Origin: Hofstenia miamia
Lineage: Eukaryota; Xenacoelomorpha; Acoela
Direction of reading: 5' to 3'
Assembly: GCA_004352715.1 (NCBI GenBank)
Contig: SCFE01000001.1
Coordinates: 7,156,143-7,220,142 of the forward strand
DNA: 64,000 nt
Shown: one piece after another, positions 11,201 through 22,469 of the stretch
How positions within the stretch are numbered: the stretch's first letter is position 1
Layout: every line of letters starts with the position of its first letter
Made by a program: the position numbers and the translations under genes
The notes under the pieces: model-generated
The model's input: the letters and a program-made list of their open reading frames with translations, nothing else
Databases searched by the model: none
What the model was told of the DNA's origin: nothing

Positions 11201-12195
11201 TATTTGGCAGGAATAGTTAGGTGGAACAAGTATGAATTGAGGGAATTAGACAAGGAAGATACTAGCAGCTGAGAGAGCATTCAACTTAAATGGAGATGTA
11301 AATAGGCTGTACATGGCAAGGCATAAGGGAGGGAAAGGGCTGCTATGTGTGGAGGAAACTGTGGAAGCAGAAGCACTAGGGCTAAAGGAATATGTAGAAG
11401 AGCAACTTAGAGGATCCCTACTAGAGGTCACTAACGAGCTAATAAAGATAAGAACTGATAGTGAAGGAAAGAAGGTATACCAGAGTAGGATGGAATCAGA
11501 GAGACAAACAAGGTATAGGCAGAAGGCAATGCATGGAGAATTCTGGATGAACACAGAAATGTGTGACAGTGAAGAGAGCAACAAGTGGTTAAAGAAGGCA
11601 GAACTAAAAAGAGAAACAGAAGCTCTGATAATGGCAGCACAGGAGCAAGCAATAAGAACAAACTGGGTGAAGAAGCATATAGACAGAAGAGCAGAAGTAA
11701 GTGATAAGTAAGAAAGAGGCGGAGACAGTAGACCATCTGATAGCAGGGTGTGAGAAGTTGGCACAGAATGAGTGTAAATTCAGGCATGACAAGGTGGGAA
11801 AAATGGTTCACTGGAGTTTGATCAGGCAGCATGGGTTAGAAGCAGGAGATAAGTGGTATGAGCACAAGCTACAGGGCGTCATAGAAAATGAGAAGGTTAA
11901 GATACTGTGGGACTTCAACATACAGACAAGCACAGTGATAGAAGCATGGAGGCCAGACATAGTAGTAGTGGACAAAGAGAAAAGATTGGGAACAGTGATA
12001 GACATAGCAGTACCAAAGGACAGGAATGTAGAAAGCAAGGAGAAAGAGAAGATAGACAAGTATAGAGAGTTGGCAGAGCAAATAGAAAGGCTGTGGAAAT
12101 TGAAGAGGGTTAAAGTAGTCCTGGTAGTTGTAGGAGCACTAGGAGCAGTAAGAAGCATAAACAATGCTTTGAGGAGGGAGTACAAAAAGTGGTGA
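8295..12195 (+). pseudogene. RLE-type retrotransposon polyprotein (RT + restriction-like endonuclease), broken
   Basis: In order: a charged amino-terminal region (8295-8980); RT entry motif KMKNCKEPGKDEIHRYWLKK (about 9050-9110); motif A AWIDYRKLYDSI (about 9413-9448, catalytic Asp); motif B GIFQGDSLAPLLF (about 9575-9612); catalytic YMDD (about 9710-9720); and a thumb region. At the carboxyl end ETVDHLIAGC retains the His and last Cys of the CCHC finger, while its first two Cys seem lost near 11700. The restriction-like nuclease has RPDIVVV followed by VIDIAVP (PD-x14-D, about 11950-12010). Stops at 9193, 9625 and 9859 and the false duplications break the frame. Confidence 0.8.
9722..11691 (+). 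repeat. False tandem duplications at single-N contig joins
   Basis: 9722-10347 recurs as 10349-10974 (offset 627, only two or three base differences), with an N at 10348. 10613-11151 recurs as 11153-11691 (offset 540, apparently identical), with an N at 11152. Each duplicate starts exactly after the N and overlaps the preceding contig end, which is the signature of unmerged contig overlaps, not biology. Confidence 0.9.
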
Positions 12196-12322
12196 GGAGC
12201 AGTAGCACAGAAGGCAGCATTGTTAGGAACAGCTAGAGTCCTGAGGAATGCTCTCAGACTCCCTGGGAACTGGTGAGTTCCCTGAGCTGAGAGAGATACC
12301 AGCATGAAGTTTTGAGAAGTAA

Positions 12323-12323
<1 letters not shown>

Positions 12324-12360
<37 letters not shown>
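12324..12360. repeat. (TAA)n tract at the 3' end of the R4/Dong-like element
   Basis: About twelve uninterrupted AAT units directly follow the element's conserved 3' end (GAGAAGTAAG). It is either the target microsatellite or an element-encoded tail. Confidence 0.9.
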
Positions 12361-12362
<2 letters not shown>

Positions 12363-12911
12363 CTTTATTTTAAGTTTACAATATATTAAACTATACTCTA
12401 AACTACTAAACTAAAAATTTATAAGTAATAACAAGAGAAGTAATGATCAGGGAGAATTTTTTTTGATGAGAATAATTTCAGTGGATTTGTTTTTATTAAT
12501 TTTGATATAATGTATTTAGTTTTCTTGCTAATTAATCATTTTAACTGATGATTGTGACAGTTTTCAATGTGTTGCTATAAAGGTTTGTAGTTTGATTTAA
12601 TGATGCTAAAAATATTTAATTCTTCACTAAGAATTTTATATTTAAGGGCTTTCTAGTATGTGTGGGTAAGCCTGGATAAAGTTGTTTCACAATCATCTGT
12701 ATATATTTGAATGCCATATATATTAATTGACTATAAAAAGGAATATAATATAATTTCAGTTTAATCTTAATTTAAATATCTTCCTACTTTTAGTTTAATA
12801 TTTCAATTTCTTATTCATTCCTTATAAAATTGAGCAATATGATGTTTAAATGAAAGCTTATTTATGGTAAGTTTAAGATTTCTCATTGTTGTTACTGAAG
12901 AATAATAATCA

Positions 12912-12949
<38 letters not shown>

Positions 12950-14367
12950 CCATTTTTCTCGTAAATGATAAAATTATTTCCAGTGATCTTCTATAATTGA
13001 TTAGAAATTTGCTTTCCTCATACCAAGCTTTGATCTTATTCTTTATTGAATGTGATAAGTCTAATTTTCAAAAGTTGGAGGGCAGATGCATGTATCAACA
13101 GCATATTTAGTAAGGCAGCTCCTCATCACTAAATGGCATTCAGTAATTTGAAATATTCATTAATCTGAAAACTTCAATAATCTGGCACAAGCTTTGGCAA
13201 TAGTGATTCCTTATATTTAATTTGATTTTAATGATATTGTAGTGTTACAGCCATGTGAATATAACTTTCACATGGACTTATTGATAAATGTCTTTTCTTT
13301 ATTAATCAAATTTTACTGTTTTATGGAATACTTTAATTTTAAGATGAAGTAGTTAGCTAAGAGGTTTGGTGTATTCTAACCTAATAGCTAATCTGACAAA
13401 ATATGCTATTCAATTTGGAATCAATTCTTGTATTTTCAATTGTTAAGTCAATTGTATCAGTGTAGTGTAATAACATATGTGGATCAAACAATATTTTGCA
13501 AACCTGAGATAAGGAAATTATTCCCTGTCACAATAAAGTGTTTTGATAATTCACTTTGTAGTAAATGACAAGTAGAATACAAGCAAACTGAACCCAAAGG
13601 TTTTTAAAATGCTTTCCACCAGGAACTTCAAGTAGCCTACACTTCATCCTGACTCTATAGTAGATACAAACACCTCCACGTGTAAGCTTTCATTAGTTAG
13701 TAGAAGAGAGAATTCAACTGTCTGCAACACTTCCAGTACCAATAGTTACAGTTACTAAACATTGACAGAGGGGTGATTTATTGATGCAAGTTTTATTGAA
13801 AGAAGGGATCTTATACAGTATGAAGAACTAATTCAAAGCAAAAGCAAGATATTGTGGCATAAATGTATTAATCGTAATTCACAATTATTCAATTTTGACA
13901 ATACTCTTATGATCTTATTAATTCTCATTACATATTTTGATGATCTTAGTATTTGTCAACAGTGCTATTTAATTTCAAATATTTCTGTTAATTACACAAT
14001 ATTTTGGACAGTTGAAGACTATCAAGCAAAACCAGTCTGTTATATATTTATATTGGCAGGTGTTTATTCATATACATAATAGTGTAACTATTCATTTTGT
14101 TCTAATTGATATTAAACTCCGATTATGCTTTATTTTGACTTTTACTTTATTTAAACTATGCTATTCTAAACTGTCTTATACTACTTGAAGGGTACCTAGA
14201 AGTGGTACAGCTCATCTAGCATGCCCATATTGTAAGGCTGGTGTACAGTTAGGGCTTTTGCTGGTTGCTTTTCATTCATTACTGAAAATTATTATTGCTA
14301 CCACATAAATTGCATGAGTTGAGGTTTATACTGAGCTTAGGTTTTTAGTTAGAACTTAGTTTCATTA
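12361..14367. other. AT-rich stretch without a recognisable gene
   Basis: Contains a (TA)n tract at about 12916-12946. A plus frame at 13852-14079 is hydrophobic and low-complexity. I see no TE terminus, RNA gene or conserved domain. Confidence 0.6.
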
Positions 14368-15445
14368 CACTGCTCCCAAGAATATTAGGCCCTCTCTCTC
14401 TCTCTTTCTCTTAAATAGGGCTCTAGTCTCATACGACTCTTTCACAAGGTTTTCTGTTTCAGGTTGGCCAAGTGTGGCTATTCTTCCCTTTCTCAATCTC
14501 CTATTACTCTATAAAAGGAGGAGTTAATTATTTACTGTAGCACCAACAATTCCAAGTTTACCATGAAACACTAATTAGATAGGGAACTAGGAATTTTGCT
14601 GATTCATGGCAATGACAAAGTATTATTTTATTAGAAATAAGGAATAAATTTCACTTTATGTGCACTTGTTGAATAGCAAGCAAATTTTAATGTATTTTAA
14701 ATCAAATTTTTGTGCTCATCAGGAATCTAACAATAGTTTTTAAATTTATTGAAACATTTCATAGCAAATTTAAAAATATTTAATATTTGCTCATACTTTA
14801 CCCTTATTAGTGATTTAACCTAGTATTTTATTATCCTATATTATTTTATTATGAAAAAATTTATTTAATTAAAATAACATTTTATAAAAAAATGACATAG
14901 CATTAGGAAGAGATTTATAAAACTTTCATCCAGCAACATACTTTTTACTGATTTTCGACTACCCAAAAACAAAATGCACTCAAATTAAATTGGAAAGAGA
15001 AGATCAAGGGAGATGTCATAAATCTGATTGGTCCACACAGGACAAGGTTTGGCCCCACAAAGTGACGTAATTGATGATTCATGAATATGAGAAGCTGAAA
15101 ATGATGAATAAACATGGAGGGGGTGTTAGACACAATTACTTTATTAGTTTCCAGTGACTCACTAGTTTACAATATTTATGGGGCCAATTTAGTTTGCATA
15201 CACGTTTATTTTACTTTGTTTATTACATGCATATCTGTTTTTTGTTATTATAAGTGACATTGTTAGCTCACTAGTAGGAGCTGGATTACATTTGTGATAA
15301 TACATTGTTGACTAATGGAGAAGTTGTCTGTCTTGGACGTCATTGGAATATGTTCTGTTTTGCTGACAAACAAAATGAATTTGCAATCTATTGTATAAAA
15401 TGTACAAGTTTTTTCATACACATAGAGGTCAAGCAATTTTCAAAA
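14368..15445 (+). repeat. Left arm of the outer long inverted repeat
   Basis: Matches the complement of 28431-28646 (14368-14558; for example GGGCTCTAGTCTCATACGAC against its counterpart near 28580) and of 23060-23905 (about 14655-15445; for example TCAAATTTTTGTGCT and ACATGCATATCTGTTTTTTG). This arm has about 55 extra bases near 15285-15340. Identity is roughly 75-85 percent by eye. Confidence 0.8.
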
Positions 15446-15614
15446 TTCCATGAAATTAGAATTGTTGCAATCTGTTGTTCAAAATTTAACAATTTTGGGG
15501 ACACATTATAGATATGTTTGGTTATATGCTAAAGGTAATAACAGTTTAGGGGTCAATTCTACTGATGATTTAGTATTGTTTATCTTGCAAATAATCTGGG
15601 CCTCAGCAAGAGTA

Positions 15615-16413
15615 TGTAATTTCACATTGCACTTTAATGATACCATACTTTGTGTTTATCTGTACTGCATCCAGAATTGTGAGCCAAATGTTTTTTGGTA
15701 AATTGCTAGCCAGACTTGCATTTAAAAAATACATCTTCAAGTCTGTGAATTGACATTGTTTAAATGCTGTAGGATGTCAACATCATTTGTATTAATAATA
15801 GGAACAGAGGCCATTAATAATTGGTTGATGTCTTCATTTATGTTGAACTCTATGCTGTACTTTTACTAGTGCAGGAAGAAGGAAACATCTTTAGTGTTAG
15901 AGCATTATAGCTCAATGGTGGAGTTGTACATATCTCATCAAACAGACTACCAAGTGAACTGGTTGTGAGTGTTTCAGCAGGCATTTCACTAGTTATTAAA
16001 AAGAATGAATTTCACTAAGATGAAAAATATAATGAATTTCATTTTTTCAATGTTTTCCTTTCTTTCAGCTTATATGGTCTATGGCTTCTACATGTTTGTA
16101 GACTTACATTTTTTGATGTTTTTCTTTCTTTCAGTTTATATGGTCTATGGCTTTTACTTGTTTGTTGACCAAATTAGTCAAAATCATTGTAAATACTGAA
16201 CATTGTGTTAAAATTAAGATATCTTTTCCTCATAGGCATTGAACAAAATGAAAATTTTTATCACAGTAATAGTATAAACTTTCAAGAACAAGAAAGAAAA
16301 ACACACATACACATAAATATGACAATTTTTTACTGTAAATTCAGAATATATTTCTGTATTTTGAAGTATGAATAGTGTTGTTATTTAAAATTTCATATAT
16401 ATATAAATTTTAT
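15615..16413 (+). repeat. Left arm of the inner inverted repeat
   Basis: Near-complement of 18860-19655 over about 0.8 kb, clearer than the outer arms. Contains a tandem duplication of about 63 bp at about 16060-16175, both halves reading TATATGGTCTATGGCTT, which is also present in the other arm. Between this arm and the outer left arm only about 170 bp remain, whereas the right side has 3.4 kb of coding relics there. Confidence 0.85.
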
Positions 16414-16634
16414 GGAATTCTAAAAATTACATTATCTAGTTGAAAGATAAACTTTACTACTTTCTGAAAAGATTTCACAATGGCTGGAATAAAAAATTAA
16501 TAAACACAGTAAATACTGTAATATAGAAGCTTATAAATAAATTTCATGTATGAAAGATTATTAAAAACTCTACAGAAAAACAGTTGTATATGACTCATTC
16601 ATTAGTTTTACAATATTTATTATTGGCTAAATTA

Positions 16635-17090
16635 ACATCCCATGTAGCTACCACCATTGGTCCATTGGTGAGGAATGAGTGGCAGTAGTGGCAATTGCAG
16701 CCACTCATAGCCCATAGGGGATCACTAGTGACATCTGATTTACTTTTAATCATAAATAATATATATGATAATGCTTGCAAGTAAAATATTATTCATTATT
16801 ATGAATGTCAAGCATTTTCTTCAACCCTTGGTTGAGCTGGTTGGGCTTAACTTCAATGTTTAAGCAATTTATCAACATAAAAGTTTGCTATTGTTACATT
16901 TAAAACATTGCTCTAATGCCAAAATCCTACTTTGGCCATCATTTGGCCACTCATGGCCCAAAAATTAGCCACCACTGGACAACCAGTTAGGTAATGGTGG
17001 TCCACTACTGCATGGATAGCTAAATACTGCCTGTTTGCAAACTGCTTTTGCCATTGGTGGCCCACTAGTGGGTGGCTACATGGGATATGT
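16635..17090. mobile_element. Small MITE-like element with imperfect terminal inverted repeats
   Basis: Starts ACATCCCATGTAGCTACC and ends GGTGGCTACATGGGATATGT, inverted matches around ATCCCATGTAGC. Inside, CCACTCATAGCCC and CCACTCATGGCCC and repeated CCACTGG/CCATTGG words give weak internal symmetry. There is no coding potential and no clear target duplication, so the superfamily is unknown. Confidence 0.6.
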
Positions 17091-17194
17091 AATATTACAA
17101 TTTATACATCATGTGATTGTACTATGCATTTCTATTGGTTAGTCTATCTATATATTTGCTCTAAATCACCAGATAAATTCATTATATTTTTTGT

Positions 17195-17446
17195 CTCAGC
17201 AAATTTATTCTTCTAAATAACTAGTGAAAGGCCTGCTGAAGCAATAGAAACAAGTTTAATTGGTAGTCATTTTGATGAGCTATGTCAACTCCACTAACAA
17301 GCTTTGACCCTCTAACACAAGAGATGTTTCCTCCACCTGCATTAGTGAAAGAAAAGCGTAGAGTTCAACACAAAAGAAGACATACACCAATTATTAATGA
17401 CTCTGGTCCCATCATCATTAAAGTGATGATGGCATTCTACAACATT
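17195..17446 (+). repeat. Third, partial copy of the inner repeat, ending at a piggyBac TTAA
   Basis: Same orientation as 19255-19510 and about 80 percent alike (AATAACTAGTGAAA, AGATGTTTCCT, GTTCAACA). It stops at the TTAA at 17446-17449 where the piggyBac terminal sequence begins. The corresponding TTAA exists in the right arm (GCATTTAAAC), so piggyBac inserted into this repeat. Confidence 0.75.
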
Positions 17447-17449
17447 TAA

Positions 17450-18859
17450 CCTTTTAGCGTCCGTTACTAAATATTCAGAGTATCCCCAGATGCCATAAAA
17501 ATGAAAAAAAATCATTTTTTTCTAATCATGTGAAATTGATGATATATTACAAAACATTACATTATATGTAATTTGAAGCATAAATAACATCAATTGACAT
17601 GTTTGGGAGTCACAGGTGATAATTATTATTACAGAGGTCATCAGGGTTGATCCTGAACAGACATAATGTGTGCTGCTGTGCTTATTGTGCTTGAGGCACT
17701 CACAACATCTCTTTCTTGGCCTTTCCACTTTGTCTGTAGAAGGCAGGCACTCAGAGAAATGAAAAGGGATGTCAGCTTGCTGTGGAGGAGGCTTTGAAAG
17801 GCGCAGTTGTCAACCATGCCCAGGCTCTGATTCCACTTCTGTGAAATGGATAATGGCCTTCTTGGTGAAGTCTTCAAACTTCATTCTGTTGTTTCTTTCC
17901 CTTTTATAGAGCACATATGCATTCAAAACTAGTCTTTGCATGTAATGTAATCCAATTTTTTTGAACCAGACCTGCGACTTGTGGACAACAGACAATCTTG
18001 AAAGGTGCTGGTCAGTCAGGTCTACACCACCCATACTAGTGTTGTATTTTTGAATTGCACGTGGCTTCTGATATTCCACTTCACCTTGGTCTTTCATGAA
18101 TCATTTCTTAGTAACAGAAGAAGAATCATCACAGGTGGTCAAAAGGAAAACTTCCTTTCTGTCTTGGAACTTGACAGCCAGTACAGGGCCTTTACTCATA
18201 TAGCAGATCCCATTATTCTGTAGTCAATGTGTCTGCAATTCCAATGGGATACCGTGGTTCTTTTTGACAGTTCCCCAGGCATAGGTCTTTCTGGTATAAA
18301 GGTATTCTACAAGCCTTATACTTGTATAACAGTTGTCAAGTGTCACACAATACCATTTGTCTAGAAGATCAGCCTTTTTCAGAAGATACACAACTACAAT
18401 CTCGCTTTTGCTAAGCTCATCACAACCAGGATCATTGCATGTAAGATCAGTGGCCTTTCCATAGTAAACCTCAGAAGTGATTGTGTACCCACTTGAGTCA
18501 CAGAGGATGAATATTTTTATTCTGAAGTGTGCACGTTTGGTTTGAATAAACATCTTGAATTTGAGGTGTCCTTTATGCAAGAGGAGTGATTCATCAAGAA
18601 AAAAATCACAATTTGAAGTATATGCTCTGCTATTTTCAGTGAGCTTTGTGTCCAGTTCTTGGATCCTGGAGTTCTTATTTGCTCAATCAACCATGTGAGG
18701 ATCTAAGAATCTAATGTATTTTAGTACATCCCTGTACCTATTTCACGACATTACTTGTGAAAAGTAAGGTGTCAAGATTACTGACTCAGTAGACCAATAA
18801 GAGTCTATGCTTGACTTTTTCACAAGCAGCATATTCAGTGTGAGCCCAAAGAACTTTTT
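17450..18859 (-). mobile_element. piggyBac-family transposon, one end truncated
   Basis: The end at 17450 reads CCTTTTAGCGTCC directly after TTAA, the target of all piggyBac elements. The other end is missing: the transposase frame is cut exactly where the inner repeat arm starts at about 18860, so no second terminal repeat is seen. Confidence 0.8.
17522..18859 (-). pseudogene. piggyBac-like transposase, N-terminally truncated and frameshifted
   Basis: The minus strand reads KKFFGLTLNMLLVKKSSID near 18840, YWSTESVILTPYFSQVMS near 18780, then an intact block 18224-18580 with the RNase-H-like core (KWYCVTLDNCYTSIRLVEYL; Asp of the catalytic triad, near 18330). It continues at 17810-18097 with YNTSMGGVDLTDQHLSRLS, a family hallmark, and ends with the Cys-rich carboxyl finger (RKRCCECLKHNKHSSTHYVC) at 17636-17720. 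At least three frame changes or stops separate these blocks. The first about 100-150 residues are missing. It would cut and paste at TTAA in the nucleus if intact. Confidence 0.85.
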
Positions 18860-19655
18860 CATAAAATTTATATTTATATGAAATTTTAAATAACAACACT
18901 ATTCATACTTCAAAATACAGAAATATATTCTGAATTTACAATAAATAATTGTCATATTTATGTGTATGTGTGTTTTTCTTTCTTGTTCTTGAAAGTTTAT
19001 ACTATTACTGTGATAAAATTTTCATTTTGTTCAATGCCTATGAGGAAAAGATATCTTAATTTTAACACAATATTCAGTATTTACAATGATTTTGACTAAT
19101 TTGGTCAACAAACAAGTAAAAGCCATAGACCATATAAACTGAAAAAAAGAAAAACATAAAAAAATGTAAGTCTACAAACATGTAGAGCCATAGACCATAT
19201 AAGCTGAAAGAAAGGAAAACATTGAAAAAATGAAATTCATTATATTTTTCATCTTAGTGAAAGTCATTCTTTTTAATAACTAGTGAAATGCCTGCTGAAA
19301 CACTCACAACCAGTTCACTTGGTAGTCTGTTTGATGAGATATGTACAACTCCATCATTGAGCTATAATGCTCTAACACTAAAGATGTTTCCTTCTTCCTG
19401 CACTTGTAAAAGTAGAGCATAGAGTTCAACATAAATGAAGACATCAACCAATTATTAATGGCTCTGTTCCTATTATTAATACAAGTGATGTTGACATCCT
19501 ACAGCATTTAAACAATATCAACACACAGACTTGAATTTGTATTTTTCCTATTGCAAGTCTTGCAAGCAATGTACCAAAAATCATTTGGCTTACAATCCTG
19601 GACACAGTACAGATAAACACAATGTATGGTATCACAATTATTGTGAAACATGATA
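18860..19655 (-). repeat. Right arm of the inner inverted repeat
   Basis: Complement of 15615-16413, with the same tandem TATGGTCTATGG duplication in reverse. Its junction with the piggyBac transposase at about 18860 is abrupt, which dates a rearrangement after the piggyBac insertion. Confidence 0.85.
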
Positions 19656-19798
19656 ATAGGCTTTATTTTCTACCAATGGAATATGTCAAATTTCTTGTTG
19701 AAAATTATAAGCTTTTGATAACTAAAACACTATTCCAGAAAGATGATACTAAAGTAGTAAATGGTCTTGCAAAACATGTTGTTAAAATTTTCTAAATA
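19550..19798 (+). pseudogene. Short Cys/His-rich coding relic, unidentified
   Basis: One frame at about 19548-19655 reads CKSCKQCTKNHLAYNPGHS and goes on with HNVWYHNYCE, a pattern of paired Cys and His as in zinc-binding inserts. Another frame is open from about 19551 to a stop at 19796. Its position upstream of the integrase relic suggests a Polinton gene, but I cannot identify it. Confidence 0.3.
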
Positions 19799-20389
19799 GT
19801 TTAGAAAAATAAATATAGTTTCCACATCTCTTCTACATGTATGTACTAGTTGCTAAAGAAAACTAAAATATACTTTCTACCTATTGAGTTGTATAAATTA
19901 TTTTAACACAACACTTTTTCATTTTCTGAAGTTAGTACATCCATTTTAAAAAGTTTTATTTAATACAAATAAACTTGGTTATGTTTAGCAATACATGAAA
20001 AAACAGGAAAATCACTCATTGTTAAAACTTTTATAAGCATTTAAGGAAAATGTATGTATATTGGATAAAAAACAATCTTTGAATACATACATAGATTATA
20101 GGTGTCAGGTTCATGATATTATACATTAATTCACATTATGGTTTTATTGCAATTCTGAAATTAAGTTTAGATGTATTTTGAATCATAAAGAGATTCATTG
20201 TAAAGCAAATATGTCAATATTTAGTGTTGTTTCCTCATGATCTAGTCAAGTCTTTTTAATATTCAGTGATTTGCCAATCTCTGGAAAAACATATTGTTGG
20301 GAAAATTGATTGATAATAATTATTTTAGTAAGTTCTCAAAGACCATAATATTTATCATCATTTCCAAAGTGGTATTTATAATACATTAA

Positions 20390-20520
20390 ATGCAAAAATT
20401 TGGACTATGGATTTAGTGGCAGTGGAATCTTTAGCTTTGTACAATAGAGAAATAAAATATCTACTTGTTTGTTATGATATTTTATCTAAAAAATTCAATG
20501 TACAGCCTTTGTAAAATAAA
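20390..20520 (+). pseudogene. Polinton-type integrase fragment
   Basis: Reads WTMDLVAVESLALYNREIKY and continues LLVCYDILSKKF before a stop near 20515. The first catalytic Asp (MDLV) and the YDILSK strand are arranged as in the retrovirus-like integrases of Polintons, which act on the element's ends in the nucleus. The second Asp and the Glu were not found in frame. The following frame (20529-20744) is open but not recognisable as the rest of the domain. Confidence 0.6.
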
Positions 20521-21189
20521 AAATTTAGTTGCCTTGTCTGCTTTTAAAAAAATTTAAAAACTGGTGTAATGCTAAAGCATTGAAAATGATACTGCTATTT
20601 AAAAATATCATTACTAATGTTGATGAAGGAATTTTTGATCAAGCAATTTCAGATGTAAATGACATATTCTCTCATGATAAAGGAAAAAAATTGGTAAAGT
20701 TTAGAATTGAAAATGTTCCAAGAAACAGTAAACAAGCAATCTAAAAACAACATAAAGAATTTAGTCAAAATGGTAATGGAATATCTACATCTGATAGAAT
20801 AACAAAAACTATCAAAATACAATGTGGTTTTAAATGATTTTTGGTCAATGCACATAGTAGACATAAATGTGATATTTTGAAGCAAAAAATGCCTAGAATG
20901 AAAAAACTGATATCTTTAAAAACTTCGTATAAATGCACATGTTTGTTGGGAATTGTCATTAGTTCAAGTACAGTCATAAGCACCTTCACACATTTGTGTT
21001 TGGACACTTTGAATTAGATAATTTTTGGTAAACTTCAATGGTGGTAGCACACAAAATTATTTCCCAATATCAAAGTTTAATGGTCTAATGATTGAATTTA
21101 ATTTTGGTTCAGAGCAAAATGAATTCATTTATTTGCAAAGCATACATTTTACACAATGTCAGGAGTGATCTTATCTGAGATAATACTGA

Positions 21190-22469
21190 TGCTACAAAAT
21201 GGGATCATATTTGTCTAGTAATCAACTCCCTACATTCATTATTTAGTGACTATAATCTTTATGCTACTGGTGTCTTAATACAAGCAGGTGATGCAGTTTG
21301 GCCACATACTGTAATGATGACAACAGAGCTATTAAAGAGCAGTGGAATATGCAGGGGGACATGGTGGAATATATGTCCCCCATCAGGTTTCCAAATTTGA
21401 TTTTGACTGGATAAATCAAAAAAAATTTTGTAAATAATTGAAAAATTTAAAATCTAGGATAGTGAAATGCATTTTTTAAGGTCTATTTTCTCAATATTTT
21501 CGCCCTGCATTGGGCAATGATGATGATTTCTCCCCTTGTCAGAAAATCCTGCATATGCCCCTGTTAAAGAGAGCAGCACAGGAAAATTAAATTTTAACAC
21601 CCAGTGGATATTATTTTGAAAAACGTTCTGATCAACCTATAGATTAGTGAAATAGACAAGATGGACAATTTCAGCATTTGCCTCTAACACAGAAAAGCAA
21701 TTTTTTAAGCCTCTATGATTCTGTAGCTGTGGATTTTTTTTTCAAAATGAAAAATTATTTATACCAGGTTAGTCTTCATCTCAAACTTTTATGATCAGCA
21801 GATGATTTTTTCTGTATTTCCAGTTCTACCACCACCCTGCTGCACACTACAAAACAGAAATTACAGATGCAACATTGAGCCTAAGAAGCTATGCATTACA
21901 GAGAGTGTGTATCTGGCATTGAAAAAAACACTGTTAACTACACCAGCCACATACCACTATATCTGAATTCTCTCAAGAACATTTATAATTCCACCTGGTC
22001 AAAACTCTAGCAAAAGAAAATATATTTTCAAATGAACAAATTCAACATATTGCTCATGGACTTGTTCCCAATCTGCAATTTACAGGATAGCAGACTCAAA
22101 CCCATTCTCATGTTGATTTAGAGTTCTGTGACAAGTCACTATAACAAGTGGTAGATGGAATATTGCATTCACACCAATGACCTTGGTGAAAATAATTGTG
22201 TGCAGGCATACTTTGATACTTTAAAGGCATTGGGTTTGAATGATGTAACTGGTTTACAATACTCAGATAATAGTAAGCATGCAATTATGGTTTGTGATTT
22301 GACCAGTATTGTGGGGGCAGATAATGAATTATTCTACTGCAAATTAAGTGGTGCATATATATGTCTAACACTAGATTTTGATTCTCAAATAGACAAATCA
22401 CTGATTGTTTTGGGTGAAACATACTCAAAGCTATACATTAATAAACAATGGAAAATTATAGAAGACTAG
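21190..22469 (+). pseudogene. Polinton major capsid protein relic (double jelly roll), broken
   Basis: Segments in several frames follow the order of a Polinton capsid protein. HICLVINSLHSLFSDYNLYA lies at about 21208-21265. A strand segment with YKTEITDATLSLRSYAL lies at about 21850-21900, and a FIIPPGQ motif at about 21980. ENIFSNEQIQHIAHGLV lies near 22020-22070. An uninterrupted carboxyl part at 22155-22469 contains AIMVCDLTSIVGADNELFYC and ends in LGETYSKLYINKQWK. A hAT-type MITE (21340-21563) splits the gene, and there are multiple frameshifts and stops. The family assignment rests on motif order and wording recognised by eye, not on a search. Confidence 0.6.
21340..21563. mobile_element. 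hAT-type MITE (224 bp) with 8-bp target duplication, inside the capsid relic
   Basis: Ends are CAGTGGAATATGCAGG and CCTGCATATGCCCCTG (inverted). It is flanked by perfect 8-bp duplications TTAAAGAG at 21332-21339 and 21564-21571. An 8-bp duplication and CAG-start termini fit the hAT superfamily. A related copy lies at about 57165-57330. Confidence 0.9.

Larger units (their letters stand above)
8132..12323 (+). mobile_element. R4/Dong-like non-LTR retrotransposon (RLE type), copy 1, lengthened by misassembly
   Basis: A purine-rich sense strand encodes reverse transcriptase followed by a restriction-like endonuclease, the single-ORF plan of R2/R4/NeSL-type elements. It is bracketed by TAA/AAT tracts on both sides. 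Dong (R4 clade) is known to insert into TAA repeats, so I infer an R4/Dong relative. Two internal blocks (626 and 539 bp) are duplicated at single-N joins, so the true element is about 3.0 kb rather than 4.2 kb. Frameshifts are scattered through it. Confidence 0.75.

Noticed and set aside
16005-16199. Hydrophobic 64-codon plus frame that looks like a membrane protein
   Set aside because: It lies in a repeat arm and owes its length to a 63-bp tandem duplication of TC-rich DNA. The inverse copy is not open in the same way.
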